A DNA stretch of 64,000 bases from Verrucomicrobiales bacterium (GTDB lineage: Bacteria; Verrucomicrobiota; Verrucomicrobiia; Verrucomicrobiales; DEV007). A program made the translations under genes and the position numbers. The notes beneath the pieces are model-generated. The model was not told the origin of the DNA. It worked only from the letters and a program-made list of their open reading frames with translations, and made no database searches. Within the stretch, counting starts at the first letter, position 1, and the number at the start of each line of letters is the position of its first letter. Of this stretch, positions 25,239 through 33,949 are shown one piece after another. The stretch lies in assembly GCA_029213005.1 (NCBI GenBank), contig JARGPI010000004.1, positions 62,001 to 126,000 of the forward strand, given 5' to 3'.

Positions 25239-26681
25239 ATGACCGACGGCGACCACCTTGAATCCGGAGCCCCTCTCCCTACGATGACCGATAAAAACTT
25301 CCGCTCGACCTGTCAGGGAGACCCCAGGCTCCCCGCCACAGTCGCTCCCTGGATGATTGATGAGATCCGACAGCAGGACGGCAGAAAGGTCCATGATCTC
25401 GTCGAGCAATACGGCTCGCCCCTCCACTGGATTAACCCGGTGCCATTCGAGAAAAATGTGAAAAATCTGCAGGAGATCTTTAAGCAGTTCGATTTGGATT
25501 CTGACATCTTCTTCGCCCGAAAAGCAAACAAGTGCCTGACCTTCGTCGAATCGATGCAGAAACTGGATGGAGGCGTCGCCGTCGCCTCGATTGATGAACT
25601 GATCCAGGTTCTCGATTTCGAAATGCCTTCAGAAAAGATAATTTGCACAGCCGCAGTCAAAAGCCGGGAATTGGTCCAAATGTGTGTTCAGAACGATGTC
25701 ACCATCGTGATCGACAACCGGGACGAACTATCACTCGCGGCGGAAATTTCCCCATCGGCAAAGATCGCCATCCGGATCGGCGGATTCACTCACGAAGGCA
25801 CCAAACTGCAAACCCGGTTTGGATTCGATGTGGACGACGTGGTTTCGATCATTCAAAAACACTGCAATCTTTCAGTCGAAGGCATTCAGTTTGATTTAGA
25901 AGGCTGTGATTGGAATCAGCGAGTCAGCGCGATCAACCAATCGCTCCCCATCGTCGACGAACTGCGGGAGGAAGGTCATCCCGTTCAATTTTTAGATATC
26001 GGCGGCGGTTTTCCGGTCAATTATCTTGAGAACGAATCGGACTGGGATGAATTTTGGACCGAACACTTTTCCGCTCTACAAAACCGGCGTCCGCCGATTA
26101 CTTTCCAGAACCATGCTCTCGGACTTGGTATCTATGAAGGTCAGATCTATGGAGATGCCAATGTATATCCTTTCTTCCAGAGTCCTTCTCAAAACGAGTG
26201 GCTCGAATCTATACTGAACTCCGTGTCAGACGACATCAAAAAACGGCAATTGCAACTGCGCTGCGAACCGGGACGAGCCCTACTGGACGGCACCGGAATG
26301 ACAGCCGCCCGGGTAGAGTTTGTAAAAGAACGAACCGGTCCCTGCGATGACTATTTTATCGGTCTATCAATGAATCGCACCCAGTGTCGAAGCGGAAGTG
26401 ATGACTTTCTGGTGGATCCAATTCTCGTTAAAAAATCGCAAATTTCGAAGCCCGCGAAAAAGAGCGGCTACCTCGTTGGCGCCTACTGCACCGAATCGGA
26501 GCTACTCAGTCTTCGCAAGCTTCACTTCCCCAACGGAATTGAACGGGGTGACATCGTGATCTCCCCCAATACTGCGGGGTACTTTATGCATTCGATGGAA
26601 AGCCGTTCTCACCAGTTTCCTCTGGCAAAGAACTATCTCTACCGCGAGGACCGCCTCGACGACATCGACTACCTGGCATAG
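25239..26681 (+). CDS. Fold-type III PLP-dependent decarboxylase-like protein
   Basis: A ~480-residue protein with the alanine-racemase-like barrel and beta domain of diaminopimelate/ornithine decarboxylases. The PLP lysine is in FFARKANKC (Lys95 from this start), DIGGGFPVNY supplies the glycine loop, EPGRALLDGTG the phosphate-binding motif, and VGAYCTESELL the active-site cysteine of the partner subunit. The frame is open from 25092; the ATG at 25239 follows GGAAG by four bases and is preferred, with ATG 25284 possible. The substrate (diaminopimelate, an aromatic or basic amino acid, or a non-decarboxylase activity) cannot be told. It is convergent, one base apart, with the esterase gene. 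Confidence 0.85.
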   Translation: MTDGDHLESGAPLPTMTDKNFRSTCQGDPRLPATVAPWMIDEIRQQDGRKVHDLVEQYGSPLHWINPVPFEKNVKNLQEIFKQFDLDSDIFFARKANKCLTFVESMQKLDGGVAVASIDELIQVLDFEMPSEKIICTAAVKSRELVQMCVQNDVTIVIDNRDELSLAAEISPSAKIAIRIGGFTHEGTKLQTRFGFDVDDVVSIIQKHCNLSVEGIQFDLEGCDWNQRVSAINQSLPIVDELREEGHPVQFLDIGGGFPVNYLENESDWDEFWTEHFSALQNRRPPITFQNHALGLGIYEGQIYGDANVYPFFQSPSQNEWLESILNSVSDDIKKRQLQLRCEPGRALLDGTGMTAARVEFVKERTGPCDDYFIGLSMNRTQCRSGSDDFLVDPILVKKSQISKPAKKSGYLVGAYCTESELLSLRKLHFPNGIERGDIVISPNTAGYFMHSMESRSHQFPLAKNYLYREDRLDDIDYLA

Positions 26682-26682
26682 C

Positions 26683-28707
26683 CTATTTCACCTGCCAATC
26701 CTCGTCGAAAAATCCTGCAGCGGGAATTCCGCCCGGATATCGAGTCGTGACAGGCTGCTTCAAATCGATAATCGCCCAGTCCGGTAGTTTCGGTGTCTGT
26801 CTCGCATTGTTCAGGTAATCGTATTCGCGGTAGGTAAAGCCCGAATTCAAAACGACGTATTTCTCCGGGTTCAGAGGGTTCGGATAAACCATCGCGACAC
26901 TGTGATCGGCTGCATTATATGACGCGGCACCCTCTTTTTTTAGCCCCACCTCATCCGCAGTCCATTTCAGAGGCAGCTCGCCAATGATCCGCTTGAGGAT
27001 CGCATTGCTGGAAGGATCCCCCCACAACACCAGGTTGTGATTTTTGATATCTTCATCATTGATTTCGAGATCCGTTTTAACCCGCGCGTCCCCTCTCATT
27101 TGCTGGCGCCAGTGAGTGATCGCATGCTGCAGCTCACCATCAGCCCATTTTCCGGATGTTTCATTGAAGGGGCTGCTCGTAGGTGTGACGAAAAGGAAAG
27201 AATCCATGAAGGCGTCGTCAATCGGGCCCGTCAAACCGGGACGTTTTTCCAATTTGGATTCGGGAAGCTGCCCAGCCAAAGTCCATCGATCACCGTCCCG
27301 CTGAAAAGTGGCCTTCCAGGAAAGATCGGAATTCACCGGCTGATCTTTGATGCTAAATCCGTCGATATCAACAGCGGGCGCTCGCCCCACATCGAGCGGC
27401 CACTCTCCCGGTTTGAACTCGATCGTAAACCGGTCCACTCCCGTGACATCGACAAAAATCCGGTTCGGAAACTGCAGCTCCGCATCTATCCGAGCCGGCT
27501 CCCAATGCTCGGTCAACCGATCGATATGAATCCAGTGCATTTTCGGATAGCGAAGGGTGTAGGTTTTGAATCTCACCACTTTGGGAACATTACGTCGACC
27601 CTGTTTTGCGATTCCGTTAAGGCGGGTTTCGATCTCATCAAGACTGTCGGGATGAAACTTATGCCCCATTCCCGGTCCGATAATATGAACGAGGCGCTGT
27701 CCATTTTTCTTCATCGCCCGATCCATCATCAGAGCCGCCTGGATCTGGCGATCCTCTTCTCCTGAATAAGCTATGGTAGGGCAGTTTGTCAGATTGATTG
27801 CCCAGTCAGTACAATCATACCAGCGCCACAACTTTTGCTCCCATGGAAATGGATTCAATGTCTCGCCCTGAAACGTCCTCAGGAAATCAGGCGTTTCGGA
27901 AAATCCCGCACCCGGTTGAGCCGCCGCCCAGCGGTCCGCGTAGTGAACTGCGAATTGCCAACAGGCGGCGCCGCCCATCGAAAAACCCCGGACCAGAATG
28001 CGGTCTTCGTCGATCCGATAATCCTCCTTCACATGCTCGAGCGCTTCCAGACAATCGATCTCTCCGGCGAATTTGTTCGCGTTGGAAAACCGCGCATAGG
28101 GATGCAGCACAATTGTATGCTCCGGGCTGATTTTTCCGCCCGCCCCTTTGCTCCGCTGCTCGACAAAAGCGGTCTCATTGGTGCGCTCACCGCGGCCGTG
28201 AAACCAGAAATCGAGGCGATTCGGACGGGGATTCGCAAAATCATAACTCTCCGGAATTTCCAATCCGTAAGGCTGAGTGGTTCCGTCCAGCTTCGATCGA
28301 AAGCCGCGAACCACGGGACCGGCTTGCTTCAGCCAGGGAGTTTCGCCCTTTCGCAGAGCGGCCGCCCGGCTTTTACCCTGCTCCAGATGAGCCAGTGCTA
28401 CTTTCAGCTCGTTTCCCTTCTGAAATTCCTGATACTGAAAGGGAAATCGAACCGCGTTGTAGAAGACCTCGACATCGGGAATCAAACGGAGTAATTCGGG
28501 CTTTTTCGCCAACTCCTTTTCCAGCGAACCGATCTCAGCCTTGAGAGCCGCCAACCCGTCCCGGAGTTGAGCGCTCTGCTCATCGGTCAACTCAATTCCC
28601 AACGGAGGAACCCGCCTGACCTGGTCAGGGAGATTGTCGCCGGGACCATCCGCAAAAACCGTAAAAGTGAAGAATAGAACTGCCAGGCAATATCCGGAAA
28701 TTTTCAT
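26683..28707 (-). CDS. Secreted alpha/beta hydrolase (prolyl-oligopeptidase/esterase type)
   Basis: A 674-residue exported protein: signal peptide (MKISGYCLAVLFFTFTVFAD), a helical region (~40-120), then an alpha/beta-hydrolase domain with the nucleophile elbow VRGFSMGGAACW (Ser243), an oxyanion region DFWFHGRGERTNE near 168 and a likely catalytic histidine in GPGMGHKFHP near 345. The C-terminal third (390-670) is a beta-rich domain of unknown role. Family members in PVC bacteria lie in polysaccharide-use loci and may be carbohydrate esterases or peptidases. A short hairpin spans its translation start. Confidence 0.82.
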   Translation of the reverse strand: MKISGYCLAVLFFTFTVFADGPGDNLPDQVRRVPPLGIELTDEQSAQLRDGLAALKAEIGSLEKELAKKPELLRLIPDVEVFYNAVRFPFQYQEFQKGNELKVALAHLEQGKSRAAALRKGETPWLKQAGPVVRGFRSKLDGTTQPYGLEIPESYDFANPRPNRLDFWFHGRGERTNETAFVEQRSKGAGGKISPEHTIVLHPYARFSNANKFAGEIDCLEALEHVKEDYRIDEDRILVRGFSMGGAACWQFAVHYADRWAAAQPGAGFSETPDFLRTFQGETLNPFPWEQKLWRWYDCTDWAINLTNCPTIAYSGEEDRQIQAALMMDRAMKKNGQRLVHIIGPGMGHKFHPDSLDEIETRLNGIAKQGRRNVPKVVRFKTYTLRYPKMHWIHIDRLTEHWEPARIDAELQFPNRIFVDVTGVDRFTIEFKPGEWPLDVGRAPAVDIDGFSIKDQPVNSDLSWKATFQRDGDRWTLAGQLPESKLEKRPGLTGPIDDAFMDSFLFVTPTSSPFNETSGKWADGELQHAITHWRQQMRGDARVKTDLEINDEDIKNHNLVLWGDPSSNAILKRIIGELPLKWTADEVGLKKEGAASYNAADHSVAMVYPNPLNPEKYVVLNSGFTYREYDYLNNARQTPKLPDWAIIDLKQPVTTRYPGGIPAAGFFDEDWQVK

Positions 28708-28726
28708 CCGGTAGGCTCCGCCGGAT
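28706..28726 (-). promoter_or_regulatory. Hairpin over the esterase start codon with SD in the loop
   Basis: Read leftward, ATCCGG-CGGAGCCTA-CCGGAT is followed directly by G, so the AT of the start codon is in the right arm. GGAG, about eight bases before the ATG, lies in the loop. The Shine-Dalgarno is exposed while the start codon is paired, a possible translational control. Confidence 0.4.
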
Positions 28727-28781
28727 TCCCCGTCTGAAAACTGATTTTAGGAGCGCGTAACCGTACTGAATTTCCAGCAGA

Positions 28782-29564
28782 TTACCCTTCGGTAATTGGC
28801 GGAGCAGCAAGCTCCCGAAGATCGGTTTGCGTCTCCAGACTCACCGGGATCTCAGTGGCTTCCTTTTTGAATCCGAACCGACTCCAATCCGGCTTGATGT
28901 TGATCGAATGCTCCCCGTCCCGCAAAGCCTGAAGCTCCCGTTTTAAAGTCGGGTCCGAAGTCAGGATTCCAACCAGCAGACCAGCCAGAATGCCATAGGT
29001 TAGAATGTTCGGCCAGGCCCGCTTTCTCGTGAAAAATTTGAAAGCGGTTCCCGTCGAGGCCTTGGCCCGGAAGAATTCAAGCGACCACAGCTCATCGAGA
29101 AGCAAATGGGACAGGAATCCCACAACAATCGCGGTCGATTTGAACAAACGGGGACCGAGATCCTGATAAGAGCAAACCAGGAAGCAGATCAGGCCGACGT
29201 TAATCGCGGCCGGCACACTGTGCCACATCCCACGGTGGCGCGAAAAGCGCTTAAACGGCTCCCCAATCCCGAAACGGATAGCAAAATACATCGCAAAAAT
29301 CAACAAGACGATCTGCTCACGCTCCAACCCCCAGGCCTTGAACGCATCCAACATCAGAACCGGCACAATCGCCGCGAGCAGCGGAACGATTTCACGGACT
29401 GCGACACCGGTATCTCCGTCCATATCGGGCAACATCCCCCCTATCGTACAAATCGTCGCCCCGACCAGTGCCGTCGAAGGCGGCAAACCACAGGCGTATC
29501 CCGCTGCCCCATAAACGAGCCCGAGTCCGCCACTAACCGAAACGTGAGTCTTAAAACCTGCCAT
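28782..29564 (-). CDS. YdjM-type membrane protein (metal-dependent hydrolase family)
   Basis: A 260-residue membrane protein of the YdjM/LexA-regulated family. It begins MAGFKTHVSVSGGLG with the conserved early histidine, then GGMLPDMDGD (Asp motif), a FSRHRGMWHS stretch with the H-R-x-x-x-H motif, and LSHLLLDELW. These His/Asp residues resemble a metal site in membrane phosphatase-like enzymes. About five to six membrane segments. Single gene, with its own AT-rich upstream region shared with the divergent TAXI-like gene. Confidence 0.88.
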   Translation of the reverse strand: MAGFKTHVSVSGGLGLVYGAAGYACGLPPSTALVGATICTIGGMLPDMDGDTGVAVREIVPLLAAIVPVLMLDAFKAWGLEREQIVLLIFAMYFAIRFGIGEPFKRFSRHRGMWHSVPAAINVGLICFLVCSYQDLGPRLFKSTAIVVGFLSHLLLDELWSLEFFRAKASTGTAFKFFTRKRAWPNILTYGILAGLLVGILTSDPTLKRELQALRDGEHSINIKPDWSRFGFKKEATEIPVSLETQTDLRELAAPPITEG

Positions 29565-29781
29565 ATTATTTAGGATGTCCTTTTAATTACATATCCCAAA
29601 TTATTAATATTGACAAATTTGTAATTCACAAAATTCAGCGATGAGAAAAAACACCTTCTCAAATTTCCATAATTATGAAAAATCATTACTGGAGGATCAT
29701 TATTAATAAAATCATCAAGGTTTATAAGAATACTTCCAATTAGTGTTGATTGAGCTGACGAAACATGGTTTTGTGAGTCAT

Positions 29782-31149
29782 ATGAAGTCAATCGGGACCC
29801 TTCTATTCCTCGTCACCTTATCCCTGTGGCCCATTTCAAATTCAACCGCTCAGGGCGGATTTTATAACCTGGGTTTTCCCTCATCGAAACACCCCTATCC
29901 GGACAGCGTAGGCAGCAGCCGCGTCAATCCGGGGATCGCAACCGGCTCCAGCTCTGGATTTTACATCCGGTTCGGAGAAGATATCGCCAAGCTTTGTGCC
30001 AATTACGGTATCTCACTCAATTCATCAGATCCAAATCGTTATCGCTTCCCGAAATTCCGGGTCAATGTCTACGCCACTCAGGGCGGTTTTGATAGCGTGA
30101 AGCGTCTTCGCTACGAACGGGAAGTGCAGCTTGCTATCGTTCAATCCGACCTCCGCTATTTTGCGGCGAAAATGATCGACGAAGAGCTGGACCCGAAAAA
30201 GCGGGAAGCCTGGAGACAGATCGCCAACGAGATCAAACTGGTGCTTCCACTATATAAAGAAAAGGTTCACATTCTGGTCCGACCCGATGACAAAGCCCGG
30301 TTTAAAGATCTCGCAGGCCTGATGAAAGCGGGCGCTACCGTTAACGTGGGTCAAATCAGTTCGGGGGGAATGATTACCTGCTTAACGATGGAAGACACCA
30401 TCACCAAATCGCGCGCCTGGCAGCAGAACGGGAACCGGACCTGGAAGAGACGGTATCACCCAACCGACGCAGCTCTCGATATGCTGACGGGTAATAACAG
30501 AACGGACAAGATTGATGCCGTTATTTTGGTCGGAGGCATTCCCTACCCGGCATTGAAAAACTATGGAATGAACTGGGCGGTTACCAAAGGGCTTTTTAAG
30601 AAAGGACTCGAATCAAAACCACAGTTAGCCCTCTTACCGGTTGGAGACGAAGCCCGGGAGCTACTCTGCGCCCATGACCATGAAAACGGCAGACACTCGC
30701 GCCATCTCCACAACTATGTCGGTTGCTACCTGCCCGACGAGATTAATATTCAGGACTACAAATTCCTCGGCGACGGCAATGAGAAAGTGGATACCATCGG
30801 TGTCTATTCCTGCCTCGTCACTCACTCTTCCTATACAGATTCGTCCAAGGATTCCCACAAGATCAAATGGGTTAGACACATCCTGTTCCGCATCCTGACC
30901 AAACTCGATCCCAATACTGATTACGGTTTACCTACTGATTTCGGCGTTCCCAGAGCAGGTGACAAATGGAAAGAGGTCAAACCTTTCCCCGCGATGTCAT
31001 CATCAGAAGCCAACTGGGAGGATATTTACGGATGGCCTCGTCATGATGATAAAATCCTTCGTCAGATGGTCGATATCTGGGCTGAAGGCGGCGGTGGTGA
31101 AGGCGGCTCTTCCAGCACTTCAATCGTCGACCCGATCCGCCTTTTTTAA
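29782..31149 (+). CDS. TAXI-family substrate-binding protein
   Basis: A ~455-residue exported protein with signal peptide (MKSIGTLLFLVTLSLWPI) and the TAXI/TRAP binding-protein core: ATGSSSGFYIRFGEDIAKL near residue 52, VYATQGGFDSVKRL, LAIVQSDLRYFAAK and KVHILVRPDD. Such proteins normally deliver carboxylates or glutamate to TRAP membrane subunits; no TRAP permease is adjacent, so it may work alone or with a distant partner. The frame opens at 29743 but ATG 29782 gives a clean signal peptide. The C terminus is Gly/Ser-rich (EGGGGEGGSSSTS). Confidence 0.8.
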   Translation: MKSIGTLLFLVTLSLWPISNSTAQGGFYNLGFPSSKHPYPDSVGSSRVNPGIATGSSSGFYIRFGEDIAKLCANYGISLNSSDPNRYRFPKFRVNVYATQGGFDSVKRLRYEREVQLAIVQSDLRYFAAKMIDEELDPKKREAWRQIANEIKLVLPLYKEKVHILVRPDDKARFKDLAGLMKAGATVNVGQISSGGMITCLTMEDTITKSRAWQQNGNRTWKRRYHPTDAALDMLTGNNRTDKIDAVILVGGIPYPALKNYGMNWAVTKGLFKKGLESKPQLALLPVGDEARELLCAHDHENGRHSRHLHNYVGCYLPDEINIQDYKFLGDGNEKVDTIGVYSCLVTHSSYTDSSKDSHKIKWVRHILFRILTKLDPNTDYGLPTDFGVPRAGDKWKEVKPFPAMSSSEANWEDIYGWPRHDDKILRQMVDIWAEGGGGEGGSSSTSIVDPIRLF

Positions 31150-31154
31150 TTTCT

Positions 31155-32357
31155 CTATTTTAAGAGAGCTTCAACATCATCCAGAGAGATCTTCAGGATC
31201 TCGGTTTGCAGCTTATTACGCGAGAAAGCGATCCACAGGGAACCATCCTTCTCGATCACATGAGGGTATTGGAGGCTTCCGATACCCTGTTGGAATTTCT
31301 TCCATAAACTATCGATTCCGTCTGCAACCGGTGGAGTCGGGGCAATAAGTTGAGCCATTCGCGTGAAGTTCTTCCCATCCGGACTTACCGATAGATGAAG
31401 CTGGCGGCGCCCTTTCTTCGGATTGGCGTTTGATACGATTATCCGAAAACCGCGACTGGTCTGGAGCGAGAAAATTTTGCTCGTCGAGTTCGGAAAGTTC
31501 GTTAGCTGAGGCGTCGCCCAGGTCCTGCCGTTGTCCGTCGAAGTCGAGTGAAAGAGCCTCATCGAACCTCCGTTGTCGCGAAACAGGGCATTGAGTGTCT
31601 GGTCCGGCATCAACCAGAAAATAGGCTCGTCGGGCCGAAAACCCTTTACCTCGCCGGTTTTCACTACAGGAAAAGCCTCCCACTCATCGAGGCGCTTCGC
31701 GCCGCCGATGAGAATCGTGACGTTAAACCGGGAGTCGCGCCGGGTTAGAATCCAATCCCCCGTCGGTAGTTTTTGAGGCGGAAAATTATTGATCGCATTG
31801 TCGTATATTTTCGAGCGGAACTTCCAAGTCCCACTCGTCTTATCCCAGGCATAAGCCTGCAGAACCAACTCTTTATCATTCCCAAATGCGGCGCGGCCTT
31901 TGTAGTGCGCAGCCAAAGCCAACAGCTCACCATCCCGGAGCCAGAGCCCACGGGCGATAAAGGCATAGGGAGCCTCCGGAGTTCCTGTTACTGACTTCGC
32001 CTCACTCCAGTTCAATCCATCCGTGCTTGTTGCGTATTTAATCTCCTGAGTGGGCCAATCTTCAATCTTCGGACCGTCGCTCCAAATACACCAAAACCGG
32101 TCATCATGAAAGATGAGGTAGTTATGCAATTGAAGTCGCAGGCGGTTTAGCTCCAACTTTTCACTCTCTTTATAATCCGGCGATTTCCGGGCCATATTGA
32201 TCACCGCATGATCGCCATGCAGCTGAGGCAAAGCATCAAAATCAATCGTTTCCGGGTCAGTCCCGGCCTGAGGAAGGTTCAATATTTTGAGAGGTTCCGC
32301 ATCCGCGACAAATACCGATCCGACGGCTAAGAGAGTAGCGATAAGTAGTAGTTTCAT
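31155..32357 (-). CDS. Secreted BNR-repeat sialidase-like protein
   Basis: A 400-residue exported protein (signal peptide MKLLLIATLLAVGSVFVADA) with a six-bladed-propeller pattern typical of exo-alpha-sialidase-like proteins, including Asp-box-type repeats STDGLNWSEA, STDNGRTWATP and SPDGKNFTRM. ATG 32357 overlaps the TGA of the preceding gene by four bases, which fixes the start over the ATG at 32366. It is the third gene of a symporter-oxidoreductase-hydrolase operon divergent from an AraC regulator. Sialic acid or another glycoside as substrate is not proven. Confidence 0.8.
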   Translation of the reverse strand: MKLLLIATLLAVGSVFVADAEPLKILNLPQAGTDPETIDFDALPQLHGDHAVINMARKSPDYKESEKLELNRLRLQLHNYLIFHDDRFWCIWSDGPKIEDWPTQEIKYATSTDGLNWSEAKSVTGTPEAPYAFIARGLWLRDGELLALAAHYKGRAAFGNDKELVLQAYAWDKTSGTWKFRSKIYDNAINNFPPQKLPTGDWILTRRDSRFNVTILIGGAKRLDEWEAFPVVKTGEVKGFRPDEPIFWLMPDQTLNALFRDNGGSMRLFHSTSTDNGRTWATPQLTNFPNSTSKIFSLQTSRGFRIIVSNANPKKGRRQLHLSVSPDGKNFTRMAQLIAPTPPVADGIDSLWKKFQQGIGSLQYPHVIEKDGSLWIAFSRNKLQTEILKISLDDVEALLK

Positions 32358-33949
32358 ATAGAGCATTCAGTTAAGTTTTCGGTTTGAGATTCAAAATGTT
32401 TCAGAATTTGCCCGTCATCAGTCAGTTGTTTCTGCATCCGCGCGATGGGGACGTTGCGGAGCTTTTCCCCGGTCGCCCACGAGAGGTGAGCCGCGGTTCC
32501 TGCCGCCTGCCCAAGAGCCATCCAGGTTGGCTCCATCCGGATAGACGAAAACGCGACGTGAGTCGTGGAAGCGGCCACCGGAACGATCAGCCCGTCGATC
32601 CTTTGAGGAATCATGATCCGATAGGGAATTTGATACGGGCGGGTGATCGAATCCAGCATTCCGAGATAACCTTCAAGCACGACGCTGTCCTCAGGTTGGC
32701 GCTTCCGACAGGGAAAACTGTCGATCGGAAATTCACCAATCGCTACGGCATCATATCGTTCATCTGTCTTACCTTCACCGAGCGTTGTGATATCGCATTC
32801 AGTCAGAGTATATTCTCCAACCAACCGCCGCCCCTCTCTGACATAGAGTTGGAAAGGGAAGTTATCGGTGTCCGTAAACTCATCTTTGGGTAGATGATAT
32901 CGGTTGGCAATTTTACGATGTTCCTCGGGTATTTCGGGATCGTTTTGCAGAAAGTATAGCAGGCCCAAAGTAAGATTTCGAATCCGACGACAAATCACCT
33001 CACGCTCTTCAGCGCTACCTTCCAGATAACCGGCATTTTCCTCCGCAAAAGGAAACCCGAGCGGTCGCGGATTGATATTCACATCCGTTTTATCATTCGG
33101 TAGCGGCGTTACTGAGAGCGCCCGGACCAGAGTGTTGAAATGAGACGGTTCATACCCTCGACCCGGCTTCAGATTTTTTGGTCCCGCCAGCCGCCCGGCA
33201 GCCAGATCACCAAAATACCCGGTATAGTGATTCCGGTCGTATTCCTCCGGCGGAGATTCGAGTTGTCGCGAGTTTTCGGCTCTGGTCGATAGGCATAATC
33301 GGTAAGTATAGGCCGGAATTCGCTGATCCCCCGCGCCGGTGGTTCCCGGTAGAATTTCTGCAGATTGATAATCGAAGTATATTTTCCCGGCGTGGGGCTC
33401 TCCAAACTGGTCACGCGACTCCCGCCCCACCCTGAATTCGGCCCCCGCCGCAGCCAGCAAATCACCTTCATAGGTCGCATCGATAAACACCGGAGCGTTG
33501 ATCTCTCGTGCGATTCCGGAATCTATATCAATAATTTTCACCGCTCTCAGAGTGTCCGTTTCCACCCGGGCACTGGTCAGGCGATGATGGGTAAGGAGTT
33601 CCAGATTCGGATATTCGCCAAGCATATCGGAAAACACCTTTTCCGCTACCGAAGGCTCAAAATAGTACCCATCCTGACAAAGCTGATAATCTTCCGAAGC
33701 CTGTGCAAACTGCTCTTTGTAGTGGCATTTGATACGGCTGGTGAAGTCCTGAAAAATACCACCGATCAAATGGCGCTTTTCAACATCACTTTTGCCCAAT
33801 CCACTGGCCGACATCCCACCGATCCGGCGATGCGATTCCACCAGCAATACCTGTCGCCCCAATCTGGCGGCGGCGATTGCAGCAGCAATGCCCCCCGGGG
33901 TTCCGCCGATCACGACGACCTCAAACCGGCTCGACTCAATTGGATTCAT
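32354..33949 (-). CDS. FAD-dependent oxidoreductase
   Basis: A 531-residue flavoprotein of the FAD_oxidored type. The N-terminal dinucleotide motif is VVVIGGTPGGIAAAIAAARL followed by the ribose-binding glutamate of LLVES, then RIGGMSASGLGKSD. Later landmarks are FIDATYEGDLLAAAGAEFRV and VPVAASTTHVAFSSIRMEPT with the C-terminal FAD contact LGQAAGTAAHLS. No signal peptide is visible. In PVC and Bacteroidetes genomes this family is frequent in carbohydrate loci; the reaction is unknown. It overlaps the symporter stop by 14 bases and the sialidase-like start by four. Confidence 0.9.
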   Translation of the reverse strand: MNPIESSRFEVVVIGGTPGGIAAAIAAARLGRQVLLVESHRRIGGMSASGLGKSDVEKRHLIGGIFQDFTSRIKCHYKEQFAQASEDYQLCQDGYYFEPSVAEKVFSDMLGEYPNLELLTHHRLTSARVETDTLRAVKIIDIDSGIAREINAPVFIDATYEGDLLAAAGAEFRVGRESRDQFGEPHAGKIYFDYQSAEILPGTTGAGDQRIPAYTYRLCLSTRAENSRQLESPPEEYDRNHYTGYFGDLAAGRLAGPKNLKPGRGYEPSHFNTLVRALSVTPLPNDKTDVNINPRPLGFPFAEENAGYLEGSAEEREVICRRIRNLTLGLLYFLQNDPEIPEEHRKIANRYHLPKDEFTDTDNFPFQLYVREGRRLVGEYTLTECDITTLGEGKTDERYDAVAIGEFPIDSFPCRKRQPEDSVVLEGYLGMLDSITRPYQIPYRIMIPQRIDGLIVPVAASTTHVAFSSIRMEPTWMALGQAAGTAAHLSWATGEKLRNVPIARMQKQLTDDGQILKHFESQTENLTECSI

